Positions 12,008-23,868 of a DNA stretch of 64,000 nt are shown piece after piece; the stretch's first letter is position 1; each line of letters begins with the position of its first letter. The stretch lies in assembly GCA_022376925.1 (NCBI GenBank), contig JAIOJX010000002.1:40138501-40202500 (forward strand), in the 5' to 3' direction. The translations under genes were made by a program, and so were the position numbers. The DNA is from Tragulus kanchil. Lineage: Eukaryota; Chordata; Mammalia; Artiodactyla; Tragulidae. The notes under the pieces are model-generated. The model saw only the letters and a list, made by a program, of their open reading frames with translations. It made no database searches and was not told the origin of the DNA.

Positions 12008-12389
12008 CTTTCTGTAATGTGAATATTAGTGTTTGTTCTCTTGGTATTAAATTTCAGAATTATGAACAGCCATAATGGTAGTATTGGCACCTGGGTTAGG
12101 GACAAAAAAATCATGCTCATACAAATTTTGTCATCTCCTTGAAAAGAGGAAAAGGAAACAAAACACAGTCTCAAAATACTCTACACTTTGCCTTCCCTGT
12201 GAATGTGTTGACCTTCAAAGTATAATTAAATTATTCAATTTTAATCTCTTTCAAGGATTATGCCTTGATTTTTAAAGGCTTGAAGTCTGACTTTAATTTT
12301 CTCTGAATATTTTTAAAAATTGACTGTCTTTCCTCTAAATATTTTATTTCATATACAGCCTAAGTGAATATACAGTCAATGTATGCATA

Positions 12390-12594
12390 TGTAGTCACTC
12401 AATCATGTCTGATTCTTTTTGACCCCATGGACTGTAACCCACCAGGCTCCCCAGTTCATGGGATTTTTCAGGCAAGAATACTGAAGTGGGTTGCTGTTTT
12501 CCTTCTCCAAGGGATCTTCCCAACTCAGGGACTGAACCTGGATCTCCTGCATCGTAGGCAGATTCTTTACCCACTGAGTCACTGTGGAAGCCCC
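12390..12594 (-). mobile_element. Bov-tA SINE, reverse orientation
   Basis: Complete reversed element from 'gtagtcactcaatcatgtct' to the reversed head 'ctgtggaagcccc'. The 141-codon frame on the minus strand and the 110-codon frame on the plus strand both run through it and are not genes. The duplicate is at 13495-13699. Confidence 0.95.
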
Positions 12595-13494
12595 AAGCCA
12601 ATATGTAGTCAGCGTGTTTATTGCTCCTGCCCCAACTTCACAGTTATCCCTCCAGTGTGGATGACAAAGCCCTGCAGCCTGTACCAACTGTGCTGAGGGA
12701 AGAGAGAAGGCTAGATGTTCCCTCAAGTTAAGCATAAAACGCCACACTGCCAAGTCAACACACTGTGCTCCACTTTCAGAACAGCACAAGCGTGTATGTT
12801 CAAACACTCCATCATTTTCATCACTCAAAAGCTGAATTGTTGGAAAGAAGAGTCTTGTAAAAGTTATATAAAGTGTATTAAAACCCCTCTCTCAGAACAA
12901 GTTTAGATGTATAACAGCTGTTTTATTTTAAATGCAAATATACCAAGTGAGCTGTGCATTTCTGTTTATTATGTGCTGATACAAAATATCTAGCAACATG
13001 TTTGTTGGCTGTGGTTTTCTTATAGGTCCAGATTGCCCAGTAAACTCCCTCCCGTACGATAAATGTCTTGCTTACAGATTTTGCCCCATAAAGTGAAGAA
13101 AACTCGAATCATCTTTCTGTAATGTGAATATTAGTGTTTGTTCTCTTGGTATTAAATTTCAGAATTATGAACAGCCATAATGGTAGTATTGGCACCTGGG
13201 TTAGGGACAAAAAAATCATGCTCATACAAATTTTGTCATCTCCTTGAAAAGAGGAAAAGGAAACAAAACACAGTCTCAAAATACTCTACACTTTGCCTTC
13301 CCTGTGAATGTGTTGACCTTCAAAGTATAATTAAATTATTCAATTTTAATCTCTTTCAAGGATTATGCCTTGATTTTTAAAGGCTTGAAGTCTGACTTTA
13401 ATTTTCTCTGAATATTTTTAAAAATTGACTGTCTTTCCTCTAAATATTTTATTTCATATACAGCCTAAGTGAATATACAGTCAATGTATGCATA

Positions 13495-13699
13495 TGTAGT
13501 CACTCAATCATGTCTGATTCTTTTTGACCCCATGGACTGTAACCCACCAGGCTCCCCAGTTCATGGGATTTTTCAGGCAAGAATACTGAAGTGGGTTGCT
13601 GTTTTCCTTCTCCAAGGGATCTTCCCAACTCAGGGACTGAACCTGGATCTCCTGCATCGTAGGCAGATTCTTTACCCACTGAGTCACTGTGGAAGCCCC
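13495..13699 (-). mobile_element. Bov-tA SINE, duplicate copy
   Basis: Same insertion as 12390-12594 at offset 1105. Confidence 0.94.
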
Positions 13700-14567
13700 A
13701 AGCCAATATGTAGTCAGCGTGTTTATTGCTCCTGCCCCAACTTCACAGTTATCCCTCCAGTGTGGATGACAAAGCCCTGCAGCCTGTACCAACTGTGCTG
13801 AGGGAAGAGAGAAGGCTAGATGTTCCCTCAAGTTAAGCATAAAACGCCACACTGCCAAGTCAACACACTGTGCTCCACTTTCAGAACAGCACAAGCGTGT
13901 ATGTTCAAACACTCCATCATTTTCATCACTCAAAAGCTGAATTGTTGGAAAGAAGAGTCTTGTAAAAGTTATATAAAGTGTATTAAAACCCCTCTCTCAG
14001 AACAAGTTTAGATGTATAACAGCTGTTTTATTTTAAATGCAAATATACCAAGTGAGCTGTGCATTTCTGTTTATTATGTGCTGATACAAAATATCTAGCA
14101 ACATGTTTGTTGGCTGTGGTTTTCTTATAGGTCCAGATTGCCCAGTAAAATCCCTCCCATAGGAAAAATGTCTTACTTACAGATTTTTCCCCATAAAGTG
14201 AAGAAAACTGCGAATCATCTTGTGCTTTAGCACAGAGGATGAGCTTAGTATCAGGGCCATGTGCTCTTGGGTATATGCCTCTGGCACCTCACGCCCCTCA
14301 CTGGGTCTTTCTAAGCCTGGGTGGGCATCCTGTATGAACCCTAACCAGGGGAGCTGGGTGGATGCTCATTACTAGTTACACTCAGTCTGTGAGTCACACT
14401 GATTGCCTCTGTTCCAATAGGTCTGTTCTTCCAGTATGTTCACAATTATCCCTGATTCTGGACATCTCATGCTTCCTCTCTTCAATTTTGTTCTTAGTAG
14501 ACTTAAAGTGCTGTAAATACATAAAACAATATAACCTTGAAAGAAAATTAATTATCTAAAAATGTGT

Positions 14568-14672
14568 GGAACTTCCCTGGCAGTCCAGTGGTTAAGACTT
14601 CACAGAGGAGCTTGGCAGGCTGCAGCCCACAGGGTCGCTCAGAGTCAGATAGGACTGGAGCGACTTAGCACA
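14568..14672 (+). mobile_element. Chimeric or internally deleted SINE (CHR-like head, Bov-tA tail)
   Basis: The first about 35 bp read like a CHR-type head ('cttccctggcagtccagtgg', 'ttaagactt'). From about 14602 the sequence is the Bov-tA 3' body ('cagaggagcttggcaggctg', 'gagtcagataggactggagc'). The middle of either element is missing. It is either template switching during retrotransposition or an internal deletion. The duplicate at 15655-15759 shows the same join. Confidence 0.7.
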
Positions 14673-15654
14673 GAAGGTGAGTGGTTTAATATTTTCTTTC
14701 TAAATTTAGGGAATGAACAGAGATACTCTCTGAGCATCTCTGTCCAGTGGTCCTGGAGGTCGAATCAGTGTAAAGCAAAAAGGAAAATCAAGGATTACAG
14801 ACTCGATAGAGTTAGGGTGTCATTAGTTGAAGATGGAATTATGTAGAAAATACTAAGAAAATGACAAAATAGCTATTAAAAGTAACACTGAAATTTAGTG
14901 AGAACACAGGCTACAAAGGTGATATAAAAATCAATTCATTCTCAGGTGTCAGCATTTAAAAATGCCATAGTAACCACTTTGAAAATCTCCTCCATAAAAA
15001 GCAACAAGCACAAAAAAATGACCCAAATTGTCAGAATCAACATTTTCAGACTCTGGAAATTAACCCCAGGTGAAGAAAGACGGCTGAATCCTGGTGAGAT
15101 CAGCAATTTCTGTAGTTTTTTGTCCTGGTCCATTTCCATCCCTGGCTCCAGGCTTTGAAAGCCCACAGCCCTTGGGGTGGCCAGGAGCACATGTTTGTTG
15201 GCTGTGGTTTTCTTATAGGTCCAGATTGCCCAGTAAAATCCTCCCATAGGAAAAATGTCTTACTTACAGATTTTTCCCCATAAAGTGAAGAAAACTGCGA
15301 ATCATCTTGTGCTTTAGCACAGAGGATGAGCTTAGTATCAGGGCCATGTGCTCTTGGGTATATGCCTCTGGCACCTCACGCCCCTCACTGGGTCTTTCTA
15401 AGCCTGGGTGGGCATCCTGTATGAACCCTAACCAGGGGAGCTGGGTGGATGCTCATTACTAGTTACACTCAGTCTGTGAGTCACACTGATTGCCTCTGTT
15501 CCAATAGGTCTGTTCTTCCAGTATGTTCACAATTATCCCTGATTCTGGACATCTCATGCTTCCTCTCTTCAATTTTGTTCTTAGTAGACTTAAAGTGCTG
15601 TAAATACATAAAACAATATAACCTTGAAAGAAAATTAATTATCTAAAAATGTGT

Positions 15655-15759
15655 GGAACTTCCCTGGCAGTCCAGTGGTTAAGACTTCACAGAGGAGCTT
15701 GGCAGGCTGCAGCCCACAGGGTCGCTCAGAGTCAGATAGGACTGGAGCGACTTAGCACA
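15655..15759 (+). mobile_element. Chimeric SINE, duplicate copy
   Basis: Same element as 14568-14672 at offset 1087. Confidence 0.7.
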
Positions 15760-16659
15760 GAAGGTGAGTGGTTTAATATTTTCTTTCTAAATTTAGGGAA
15801 TGAACAGAGATACTCTCTGAGCATCTCTGTCCAGTGGTCCTGGAGGTCGAATCAGTGTAAAGCAAAAAGGAAAATCAAGGATTACAGACTCGATAGAGTT
15901 AGGGTGTCATTAGTTGAAGATGGAATTATGTAGAAAATACTAAGAAAATGACAAAATAGCTATTAAAAGTAACACTGAAATTTAGTGAGAACACAGGCTA
16001 CAAAGGTGATATAAAAATCAATTCATTCTCAGGTGTCAGCATTTAAAAATGCCATAGTAACCACTTTGAAAATCTCCTCCATAAAAAGCAACAAGCACAA
16101 AAAAATGACCCAAATTGTCAGAATCAACATTTTCAGACTCTGGAAATTAACCCCAGGTGAAGAAAGACGGCTGAATCCTGGTGAGATCAGCAATTTCTGT
16201 AGTTTTTTGTCCTGGTCCATTTCCATCCCTGGCTCCAGGCTTTGAAAGCCCACAGCCCTGTGCAGGGTGGCAGACCAAGCTGGCCAGGAGGTGCCTTGTT
16301 GCCAAGGGATTATCCGAGTTAATTACTTCCAGAAACTGCAGAGCCAGAGCACTTGCCCTTTTGTGAGGGAAACAGGCCTTTATAAGAGAAATTTCCATTA
16401 GAAAGGGGGCCTGTGCATGAGGTGGCCTTTCACCAGAGATCTGTCCCCCATGGCAGCCTTTGTCCCTCATCTCCTCCTCCCCTCCCTGAGTCCAAGCCCC
16501 TCTTGCTCCCCTCCTCACCTCAGGATGCTGCGAAAGCCTCCATCTCTGGCCACCTTTTGAGCTTTGCCTATTTGTGGAGCTCACCTCCTTAGGTAAGTAA
16601 TTAAAATTTTTTCTCTTGAGAAGTGGAATATTTGCTGCCATATCAATAAACAAAGATGT

Positions 16660-16820
16660 CATAGCATAATGATATAACATGATATAATAACATATATAGT
16701 ATATGCTGAATCTCATATAGTATAACATACAGCCTGGTATGTTATACTATATACATAGTATAATATAACATAATATAGATAATATATTGCAATGTGATAT
16801 AATATAGAATAAGGTAATAT
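16660..16820. repeat. AT-rich low-complexity tract with 16-bp hairpin
   Basis: Degenerate 'atata'/'ataac' repeats. Within it, 16715-16730 and 16737-16752 are perfect reverse complements (16 bp) around a 6-nt loop. Repeated at 17764-17924 (hairpin 17819-17856). Confidence 0.9.
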
Positions 16821-17763
16821 AAACCAGTGCATTAAGTTTGGTGAGAACGTCTTGGGTCATAGGAGGCATACAGTGGGAAGTTTGCAGAGCGTTGGTGAGA
16901 ACAGAGCAGTTTCCTGTGAGATGGGAGTCTTCCGCTTGTCTAGAGGGTTTCTGATGTCTAGATTTATCAGATGTTAAGTATGGCTTTTAAAAGGAGAAGG
17001 GAATTCTTATAGAATGACTAGATATTATTTTTTCTAAAGATTAGAAGGAAAATCTGTATGTAATAAGGTTTCTGAGCCCTGACATTTATTGAGGCCATTA
17101 AGTTGTATTCAATACAATATGATTTTAATTGAATGGAAAAAAATATAAGCATCTATTAAAGTTTACTGTAACTAGAATTAAACAAACATCTTGAAAGAAG
17201 GGCTTATTTAAGAGTCTACATTACACTGGATAAAGCATGTTATTGCAAGGGGATTTAGGGATTGTAAAGCTAAACCACAAATCCAGTTTTGAACTTTCAT
17301 TATTGCAAAAGAAACAGTGACCATTTCCATCCCTGGCTCCAGGCTTTGAAAGCCCACAGCCCTGTGCAGGGTGGAAGACCAAGCTGGCCAGGAGGTGCCT
17401 TGTTGCCAAGGGATTATCCGAGTTAATTACTTCCAGAAACTGCAGAGCCAGAGCACTTGCCCTTTTGTGAGGGAAACAGGCCTTTATAAGAGAAATTTCC
17501 ATTAGAAAGGGGGCCTGTGCATGAGGTGGCCTTTCACCAGAGATCTGTCCCCCATGGCAGCCTTTGTCCCTCATCTCCTCCTCCCCTCCCTGAGTCCAAG
17601 CCCCTCTTGCTCCCCTCCTCACCTCAGGATGCTGCGAAAGCCTCCATCTCTGGCCACCTTTTGAGCTTTGCCTATTTGTGGAGCTCACCTCCTTAGGTAA
17701 GTAATTAAAATTTTTTCTCTTGAGAAGTGGAATATTTGCTGCCATATCAATAAACAAAGATGT

Positions 17764-17924
17764 CATAGCATAATGATATAACATGATATAATAACATATA
17801 TAGTATATGCTGAATCTCATATAGTATAACATACAGCCTGGTATGTTATACTATATACATAGTATAATATAACATAATATAGATAATATATTGCAATGTG
17901 ATATAATATAGAATAAGGTAATAT
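17764..17924. repeat. AT-rich tract with hairpin, duplicate copy
   Basis: Same as 16660-16820, displaced by 1104 bp in block 7. Confidence 0.9.
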
Positions 17925-18409
17925 AAACCAGTGCATTAAGTTTGGTGAGAACGTCTTGGGTCATAGGAGGCATACAGTGGGAAGTTTGCAGAGCGTTGGT
18001 GAGAACAGAGCAGTTTCCTGTGAGATGGGAGTCTTCCGCTTGTCTAGAGGGTTTCTGATGTCTAGATTTATCAGATGTTAAGTATGGCTTTTAAAAGGAG
18101 AAGGGAATTCTTATAGAATGACTAGATATTATTTTTTCTAAAGATTAGAAGGAAAATCTGTATGTAATAAGGTTTCTGAGCCCTGACATTTATTGAGGCC
18201 ATTAAGTTGTATTCAATACAATATGATTTTAATTGAATGGAAAAAAATATAAGCATCTATTAAAGTTTACTGTAACTAGAATTAAACAAACATCTTGAAA
18301 GAAGGGCTTATTTAAGAGTCTACATTACACTGGATAAAGCATGTTATTGCAAGGGGATTTAGGGATTGTAAAGCTAAACCACAAATCCAGTTTTGAACTT
18401 TCATTATTG

Positions 18410-19013
18410 CAAAAGAAACAGTGACAGACTTTATTTTCTTGGGCTCCAAAATCACTGAGGATGGTGATTGCAGCTATGAAATTAAAAGGCGCTTGCTCCT
18501 TGGAAGAAAGCTATGACAAACTTAGGCAGCATATTCAAAAGCAGAGACAACACTTTGCAAACAGAAGTCTGTATAGTCAAAGCTATGGTTTTCCTGGTAG
18601 TCTTGTATGGATGTGAGACTTGGATCATAAGGAAGACTGAGTGCCTTTGAACTGTGGTGTAGAAGGTTCTTGAGAGTCCCTTGGACAGCAAGAAGATCAA
18701 GCCAGTCAATCCTCAAGGAAATCAACTCTGAATATTCATTGGTAAGACTGATGCTGAGGCTCAAGCTCCAATACTTTGGCCACCTGATACGAAGAGACTA
18801 CTCATTGGAAAAGATCCTGATGTTGGGGAAAATAGAAGGCAAAAGGAGAAGGGGACGACAGAGGACGAGATGGTTGAATGGCATCACTGAGTCAATGGAC
18901 GTGAGTTCGAGCAAGCTCCAGGAGATGGTCAAGGACAGGGAAGTCTGGCATGCTATACTTCATGGGGTCGCAAAGAGTCAGACATGACTGAGTGACTGAA
19001 CTGAACTGACTTG
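18410..19013 (+). mobile_element. BovB LINE, 5'-truncated 3' end
   Basis: Matches the C-terminal end of the BovB (RTE) reverse-transcriptase ORF and its 3' end. Readings such as DFIFLGSKIT, RVPWTARRSSQSILKEI, LKLQYFGHLIRR, EKILMLGKI, RRRGRQRTRWLNGITESMD and HGVAKSQT appear in order, then the 'gactgaactgaactgac' end. A stop and frame breaks near 18510-18660 make it inactive. The reverse-transcriptase core and the endonuclease are absent, as is usual for 5'-truncated copies. Confidence 0.95.
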
Positions 19014-19646
19014 CAGAAGAAAATACAGAGGAGGAGAAAATGAGAATGTGGAGGCATAGAACCTCTACCTTTTGCACAGTCATGATTGTGAAATAGGAAA
19101 ATCTGACAAAATGACCCCTGGATCTCAGGCCTAGGCAACCTGTTGTGGTCATTTGCCCTGCTCCGAATGAGGCTGAGGTTGGAGTGGGGCCCTTTCCTAT
19201 ACAGCCTCTCCCAGCACTGAGGGGTGGCCCTCAACCTGGTCCCCACATGGAGGGCAGATGTTCCTGTTTTCACTGGAAAGGCTGAGACAAACATAATCAA
19301 GGACTTTGTAGAGTCATCACAGACCTTTTGGTTATTTTCATGTTTCTGTTTACCAGAACATTATGAAAAATTTGTCCAGAATCATCCACTTGCTCCTTTT
19401 ATATAAAAAGTAATTCAAGGCAATGTTCTGCTCCATCATACCTAAGCCTGAGGTTGAAATAATTGATTTTTATTCATGTGAACTTTCCCTCAGCTGACAA
19501 GGGCAACAATTGTTAGATAATAAGGGGGTGGGTTTGTGGAAAGTTTGTTTAGAAAGTAAAACTGTATAATTTTGAATATTGCTTTTTAAAGCAATAGCAA
19601 GTCTTTTCTAAGAGGAGAACAAACAATTACTGTTTTGTGATTCAAG
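19014..19646. other. Single-copy intergenic sequence
   Basis: No element or gene recognised between two BovB fragments. Short frames only. Confidence 0.5.
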
Positions 19647-19788
19647 GAAAATAATGTGTAAGTTGTGTGAAGCTTTCCTAAATCCTATCTACTGTGCAGT
19701 CTGGGGACAATGCTCTTTTTGCTATAAATTACTGAGCATTTGGGATTATAATGTAGTCACTGATTGAACCACAGGAAAAAAATTGTAT

Positions 19789-20255
19789 TTGTTGTTCAGT
19801 TGCTAAATTGTGTCCAACTATTTGCGACCCCATGGACTGCAACACGCCAGGCTTCCCTGTCCCTCACTGTCTCCCAGAGTTTGCTCAAACTCGTGTCTAT
19901 TGATTCATGATGCCATACAGTCATCTGATCCTCTGTCATCCCCTTCTCCTCTGACTTCTATTTTCCCCAACATCAGGGTATTTTCCAATGAATGATCTCT
20001 TTGAATCAGGTGGCCAAAGTATTGGTGCATCAGCCTCAGTCCTTCCAATGAATATTCAGGACTGATTTTCTTTAAGATTAACTGGTTTGACCTCCTTCCT
20101 TTCCAAGGGACTCTCAAGAGTCTTCTCCAGCACCACAATTGAAGAGCATCAATTCTTTGGCACTCAGCCTTATTTATGGTCCAATTCTCACAACCATATA
20201 TGACTATTGGAAAAGCCATAGCTTTGACTATATGGACCTTTGTTGGCAAAGTGAG
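19789..20255 (-). mobile_element. BovB LINE 3' end, reverse orientation
   Basis: On the minus strand the 121-codon frame reads LTLPTKVHIVKAMAFPIVIY, then GCENWTINKAE, CWRRLLRVPWKGRRSNQLIL and YFGHLIQRDHSLE. This is the BovB RT C-terminus, followed by its 3' end ('gcaacaatttagcaactgaa' on the minus strand). 5'-truncated and not functional. The duplicate is at 20916-21382. Confidence 0.95.
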
Positions 20256-20915
20256 AAAAAATGGAAGCATCTAAGTAAACTACCAGGATACATGTTCAAC
20301 AAAGTAAAGCCAAATTCCAGCCACATCCTACAGAGAGCCAATTCTGTCTTCAACTGCCTTGACATGGATACACTGTGACAGATGTAAACAATTTAATGAG
20401 CAGTGGCACACAGCTCTCACACTCAGGAATTTCGTGTTCGGTAAGGGCAGAGAGAGATACTCAGTGAAACCTATCATTAGAGATTCCAGGAAGGTGAGAA
20501 TGTGAGTGTGTCTTCACTTTCCCTATTCGTAACTCCAGTCTCTGCTGCTCCCATGCCTAGGACACGTGGTGGCCACAGTGAACATATGCAAGTGAAGCCA
20601 AGGCTCCCGGGGGCTCCAGGAGGCCCCATGGTCCTCCAGAGGTAGGACCAGCCTGGACAGTGGACAATGGATGGGGCTTTCTGGGCCCCAGCATTCTAGG
20701 TGATGATGCACAAGTGGCTGAGTTTACAGAGATTCCAGAGAATGGTTGCCAACTTTAAAAAATTACTTTTTGCGAAAATAATGTGTAAGTTGTGTGAAGC
20801 TTTCCTAAATCCTATCTACTGTGCAGTCTGGGGACAATGCTCTTTTTGCTATAAATTACTGAGCATTTGGGATTATAATGTAGTCACTGATTGAACCACA
20901 GGAAAAAAATTGTAT

Positions 20916-21382
20916 TTGTTGTTCAGTTGCTAAATTGTGTCCAACTATTTGCGACCCCATGGACTGCAACACGCCAGGCTTCCCTGTCCCTCACTGTCTC
21001 CCAGAGTTTGCTCAAACTCGTGTCTATTGATTCATGATGCCATACAGTCATCTGATCCTCTGTCATCCCCTTCTCCTCTGACTTCTATTTTCCCCAACAT
21101 CAGGGTATTTTCCAATGAATGATCTCTTTGAATCAGGTGGCCAAAGTATTGGTGCATCAGCCTCAGTCCTTCCAATGAATATTCAGGACTGATTTTCTTT
21201 AAGATTAACTGGTTTGACCTCCTTCCTTTCCAAGGGACTCTCAAGAGTCTTCTCCAGCACCACAATTGAAGAGCATCAATTCTTTGGCACTCAGCCTTAT
21301 TTATGGTCCAATTCTCACAACCATATATGACTATTGGAAAAGCCATAGCTTTGACTATATGGACCTTTGTTGGCAAAGTGAG
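20916..21382 (-). mobile_element. BovB LINE 3' end, duplicate copy
   Basis: Same insertion as 19789-20255 at offset 1127. Confidence 0.94.
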
Positions 21383-21583
21383 AAAAAATGGAAGCATCTA
21401 AGTAAACTACCAGGATACATGTTCAACAAAGTAAAGCCAAATTCCAGCCACATCCTACAGAGAGCCAATTCTGTCTTCAACTGCCTTGACATGGATACAC
21501 TGTGACAGATGTAAACAATTTAATGAGCAGTGGCACACAGCTCTCACACTCAGGAATTTCGTGTTCGGTAAGGGCAGAGAGAG

Positions 21584-23725
21584 ATACTCAGTGAAACCTA
21601 TCATTAGAGATTCCAGGAAGGTGAGAATGTGAGTGTGTCTTCACTTTCCCTATTCGTAACTCCAGTCTCTGCTGCTCCCATGCCTAGGACACGTGGTGGC
21701 CACAGTGAACATATGCAAGTGAAGCCAAGGCTCCCGGGGGCTCCAGGAGGCCCCATGGTCCTCCAGAGGTAGGACCAGCCTGGACAGTGGACAATGGATG
21801 GGGCTTTCTGGGCCCCAGCATTCTAGGTGATGATGCACAAGTGGCTGAGTTTACAGAGATTCAAGAGAATGGCTCAGCGCATCTAGGGATATAATCTGGG
21901 ATGAAGCTGACTAGTGGGAGTAATGAAGAAGCATGCCTCATGACTTCTGCTTCAGGAAGCCTCGCTGAGCAAGTCTTCTTTACTTTGGAATCATCACCAT
22001 GCTTCCTGAAGAGGTCACTTTACTCTCGGGCTGTTCCCAGCCAAAGATGAATCCTGACAGAGAGACTCTGTCAGGTGGTTCCTGGGAGACAGAGTCAGTC
22101 ATGGGAAACTCTGGCCTGAGGAACAGGCATCAGCCTCAGCAAACCTTCTTACTCTGTGATCTGGATAGCGCCCATCCAGATGGGCATCACTGGTGGTCGT
22201 CGGCACCCTCCTCTGGATGGTTCACCACCTCGATCACAAGCATCTCGCCTGATCTCATGCCTCACATTGTCCCACTTTGGCATCTGTTCCTCAGGCACTG
22301 GATCAACACACATTATTTATCTTCACTCACACGTTAGGCTGATGTGGTGCTCCAATAATTCACTCCGACTGCTGGGGGCAAAGAAAACAAGAAACCAACT
22401 ATTGGCATACCTAAGGACACCTGGAAACGAGGCAGAAAATCAAACAAGAGCGGATGTCCACAAATGAAACAGAGCTTCCTGAAGGGATGTGACTTGAATG
22501 ATAAATTTAAAACTTAACCACATAATGAAAGTACCTGAGATGTAAGCACTTTTAAAAATTATGTGTGTGTTCAGTCAATAAGTCGTGTCTAACTCTTTGC
22601 AACTCCTTGGACTGTAGCCCACCAAGCTCCTCTGTCCAATTAAGGCAAGAATTTATCAAGCAGGGGCATACTCAGTGAAACCTATCATTAGAGATTCCAG
22701 GAAGGTGAGAATGTGAGTGTGTCTTCACTTTCCTATTCGTAACTCCAGTCTCTGATGCTCCCATGCCTAGGACACGTGGTGGCCACAGTGAACATATGCA
22801 AGTGAAGCCAAGGCTCCCGGGGGCTCCAGGAGGCCCCATGGTCCTCCAGAGGTAGGACCAGCCTGGACAGTGGACAATGGATGGGGCTTTCTGGGCCCCA
22901 GCATTCTAGGTGATGATGCACAAGTGGCTGAGTTTACAGAGATTCAAGAGAATGGCTCAGCGCATCTAGGGATATAATCTGGGATGAAGCTGACTAGTGG
23001 GAGTAATGAAGAAGCATGCCTCATGACTTCTGCTTCAGGAAGCCTCGCTGAGCAAGTCTTCTTTACTTTGGAATCATCACCATGCTTCCTGAAGAGGTCA
23101 CTTTACTCTCGGGGCTGTTCCCAGCCAAAGATGAATCCTGACAGAGAGACTCTGTCAGGTGGTTCCTGGGAGACAGAGTCAGTCATGGGAAACTCTGGCC
23201 TGAGGAACAGGCATCAGCCTCAGCAAACCTTCTTACTCTGTGATCTGGATAGCGCCCATCCAGATGGGCATCACTGGTGGTCGTCGGCACCCTCCTCTGG
23301 ATGGTTCACCACCTCGATCACAAGCATCTCGCCTGATCTCATGCCTCACATTGTCCCACTTTGGCATCTGTTCCTCAGGCACTGGATCAACACACATTAT
23401 TTATCTTCACTCACACGTTAGGCTGATGTGGTGCTCCAATAATTCACTCCGACTGCTGGGGGCAAAGAAAACAAGAAACCAACTATTGGCATACCTAAGG
23501 ACACCTGGAAACGAGGCAGAAAATCAAACAAGAGCGGATGTCCACAAATGAAACAGAGCTTCCTGAAGGGATGTGACTTGAATGATAAATTTAAAACTTA
23601 ACCACATAATGAAAGTACCTGAGATGTAAGCACTTTTTAAAAATTATGTGTGTGTTCAGTCAATAAGTCGTGTCTAACTCTTTGCAACTCCTTGGACTGT
23701 AGCCCACCAAGCTCCTCTGTCCAAT
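21584..23725. repeat. Duplicated block 9: 21584-22640 and 22668-23725 (offset 1083-1084)
   Basis: About 1057 bp repeated once. One-base differences include a C-run (about 21648 versus 22731) and a G-run (22029 versus 23112) that changes the open frame. The upstream copy stops inside a Bov-tA; join at 22641-22667. Sequence around 21584-21870 occurs three times (20457, 21584, 22668). Content: unique, moderately GC-rich sequence with no recognised gene. Confidence 0.95.
22567..22640 (-). mobile_element. Bov-tA SINE, cut off at a join
   Basis: Starts like the complete elements at 23650 and 24753 but is cut at 22640 by the block 9 join. The truncation is therefore probably artificial. Confidence 0.85.
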
Positions 23726-23868
23726 GTGATTCTCCAGGCAAGAATACTGGGGTAAGTTACCATTTCCTTCTCCAGGCGATCTTTCTCTGCCAGGGATCGA
23801 ACTCCGTCTCCTGCGTTGCCTACTTTGGCAGGCAGATCTTTTACCACTTGAGCCACCTGGGAAGCCTC
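23650..23868 (-). mobile_element. Bov-tA SINE, reverse orientation
   Basis: Full-length reversed element ending in 'agccacctgggaagcctctt'. The duplicate is at 24753-24971. Confidence 0.94.

Larger units (their letters stand above)
12008..14214. repeat. Duplicated block 5: 12008-13107 and 13113-14214 (offset 1105)
   Basis: About 1.1 kb repeated once. The final roughly 70 bases of the upstream copy (about 13040-13107) carry several substitutions and a missing base relative to 14145-14212, while the rest is clean. Error crowding at one edge is what an unpolished contig end would give. Content: one reversed Bov-tA and AT-rich unique sequence. Confidence 0.95.
14102..16258. repeat. Duplicated block 6: 14102-15171 and 15189-16258 (offset 1087)
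   Basis: About 1070 bp repeated once, with one C-run difference near 14152/15240. The tail of the upstream copy (15168-15188) is a compressed reading of 16255-16290: the 'ggtggccaggag' remains but intervening bases are lost. Content: unique sequence and a chimeric SINE. Sequence at 14102-14214 occurs three times (13000, 14102, 15189). Confidence 0.95.
16217..18424. repeat. Duplicated block 7: 16217-17320 and 17321-18424 (offset 1104)
   Basis: A perfectly abutting head-to-tail pair with no extra bases at the join; only one substitution was noticed (near 16263 versus 17367). Content: unique sequence, an AT-rich tract with a strong hairpin, and the first bases of a BovB element at the end. The 193- and 203-codon minus-strand frames here are the two copies of one frame with no domain I recognise. 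Confidence 0.96.
19647..21870. repeat. Duplicated block 8: 19647-20743 and 20774-21870 (offset 1127)
   Basis: About 1097 bp repeated once without internal indels. The join 20744-20773 has 'aattactttttgcg', a degraded form of the 'aattactgttttgtg' that precedes the block at about 19625. So the downstream copy starts with a noisy edge. Content: a reversed BovB 3' end plus unique sequence. Confidence 0.95.

Noticed and set aside
16147..16728. 193-codon minus-strand frame (and 203-codon version at 17221-17832)
   Set aside because: No domain, composition follows the AT-rich tract and the C-rich unique sequence, and the second frame is the block 7 copy of the first.
18410..19013. Functional reverse transcriptase
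   Set aside because: Only the C-terminal end of BovB remains, with a stop and frame breaks; the catalytic core is absent.
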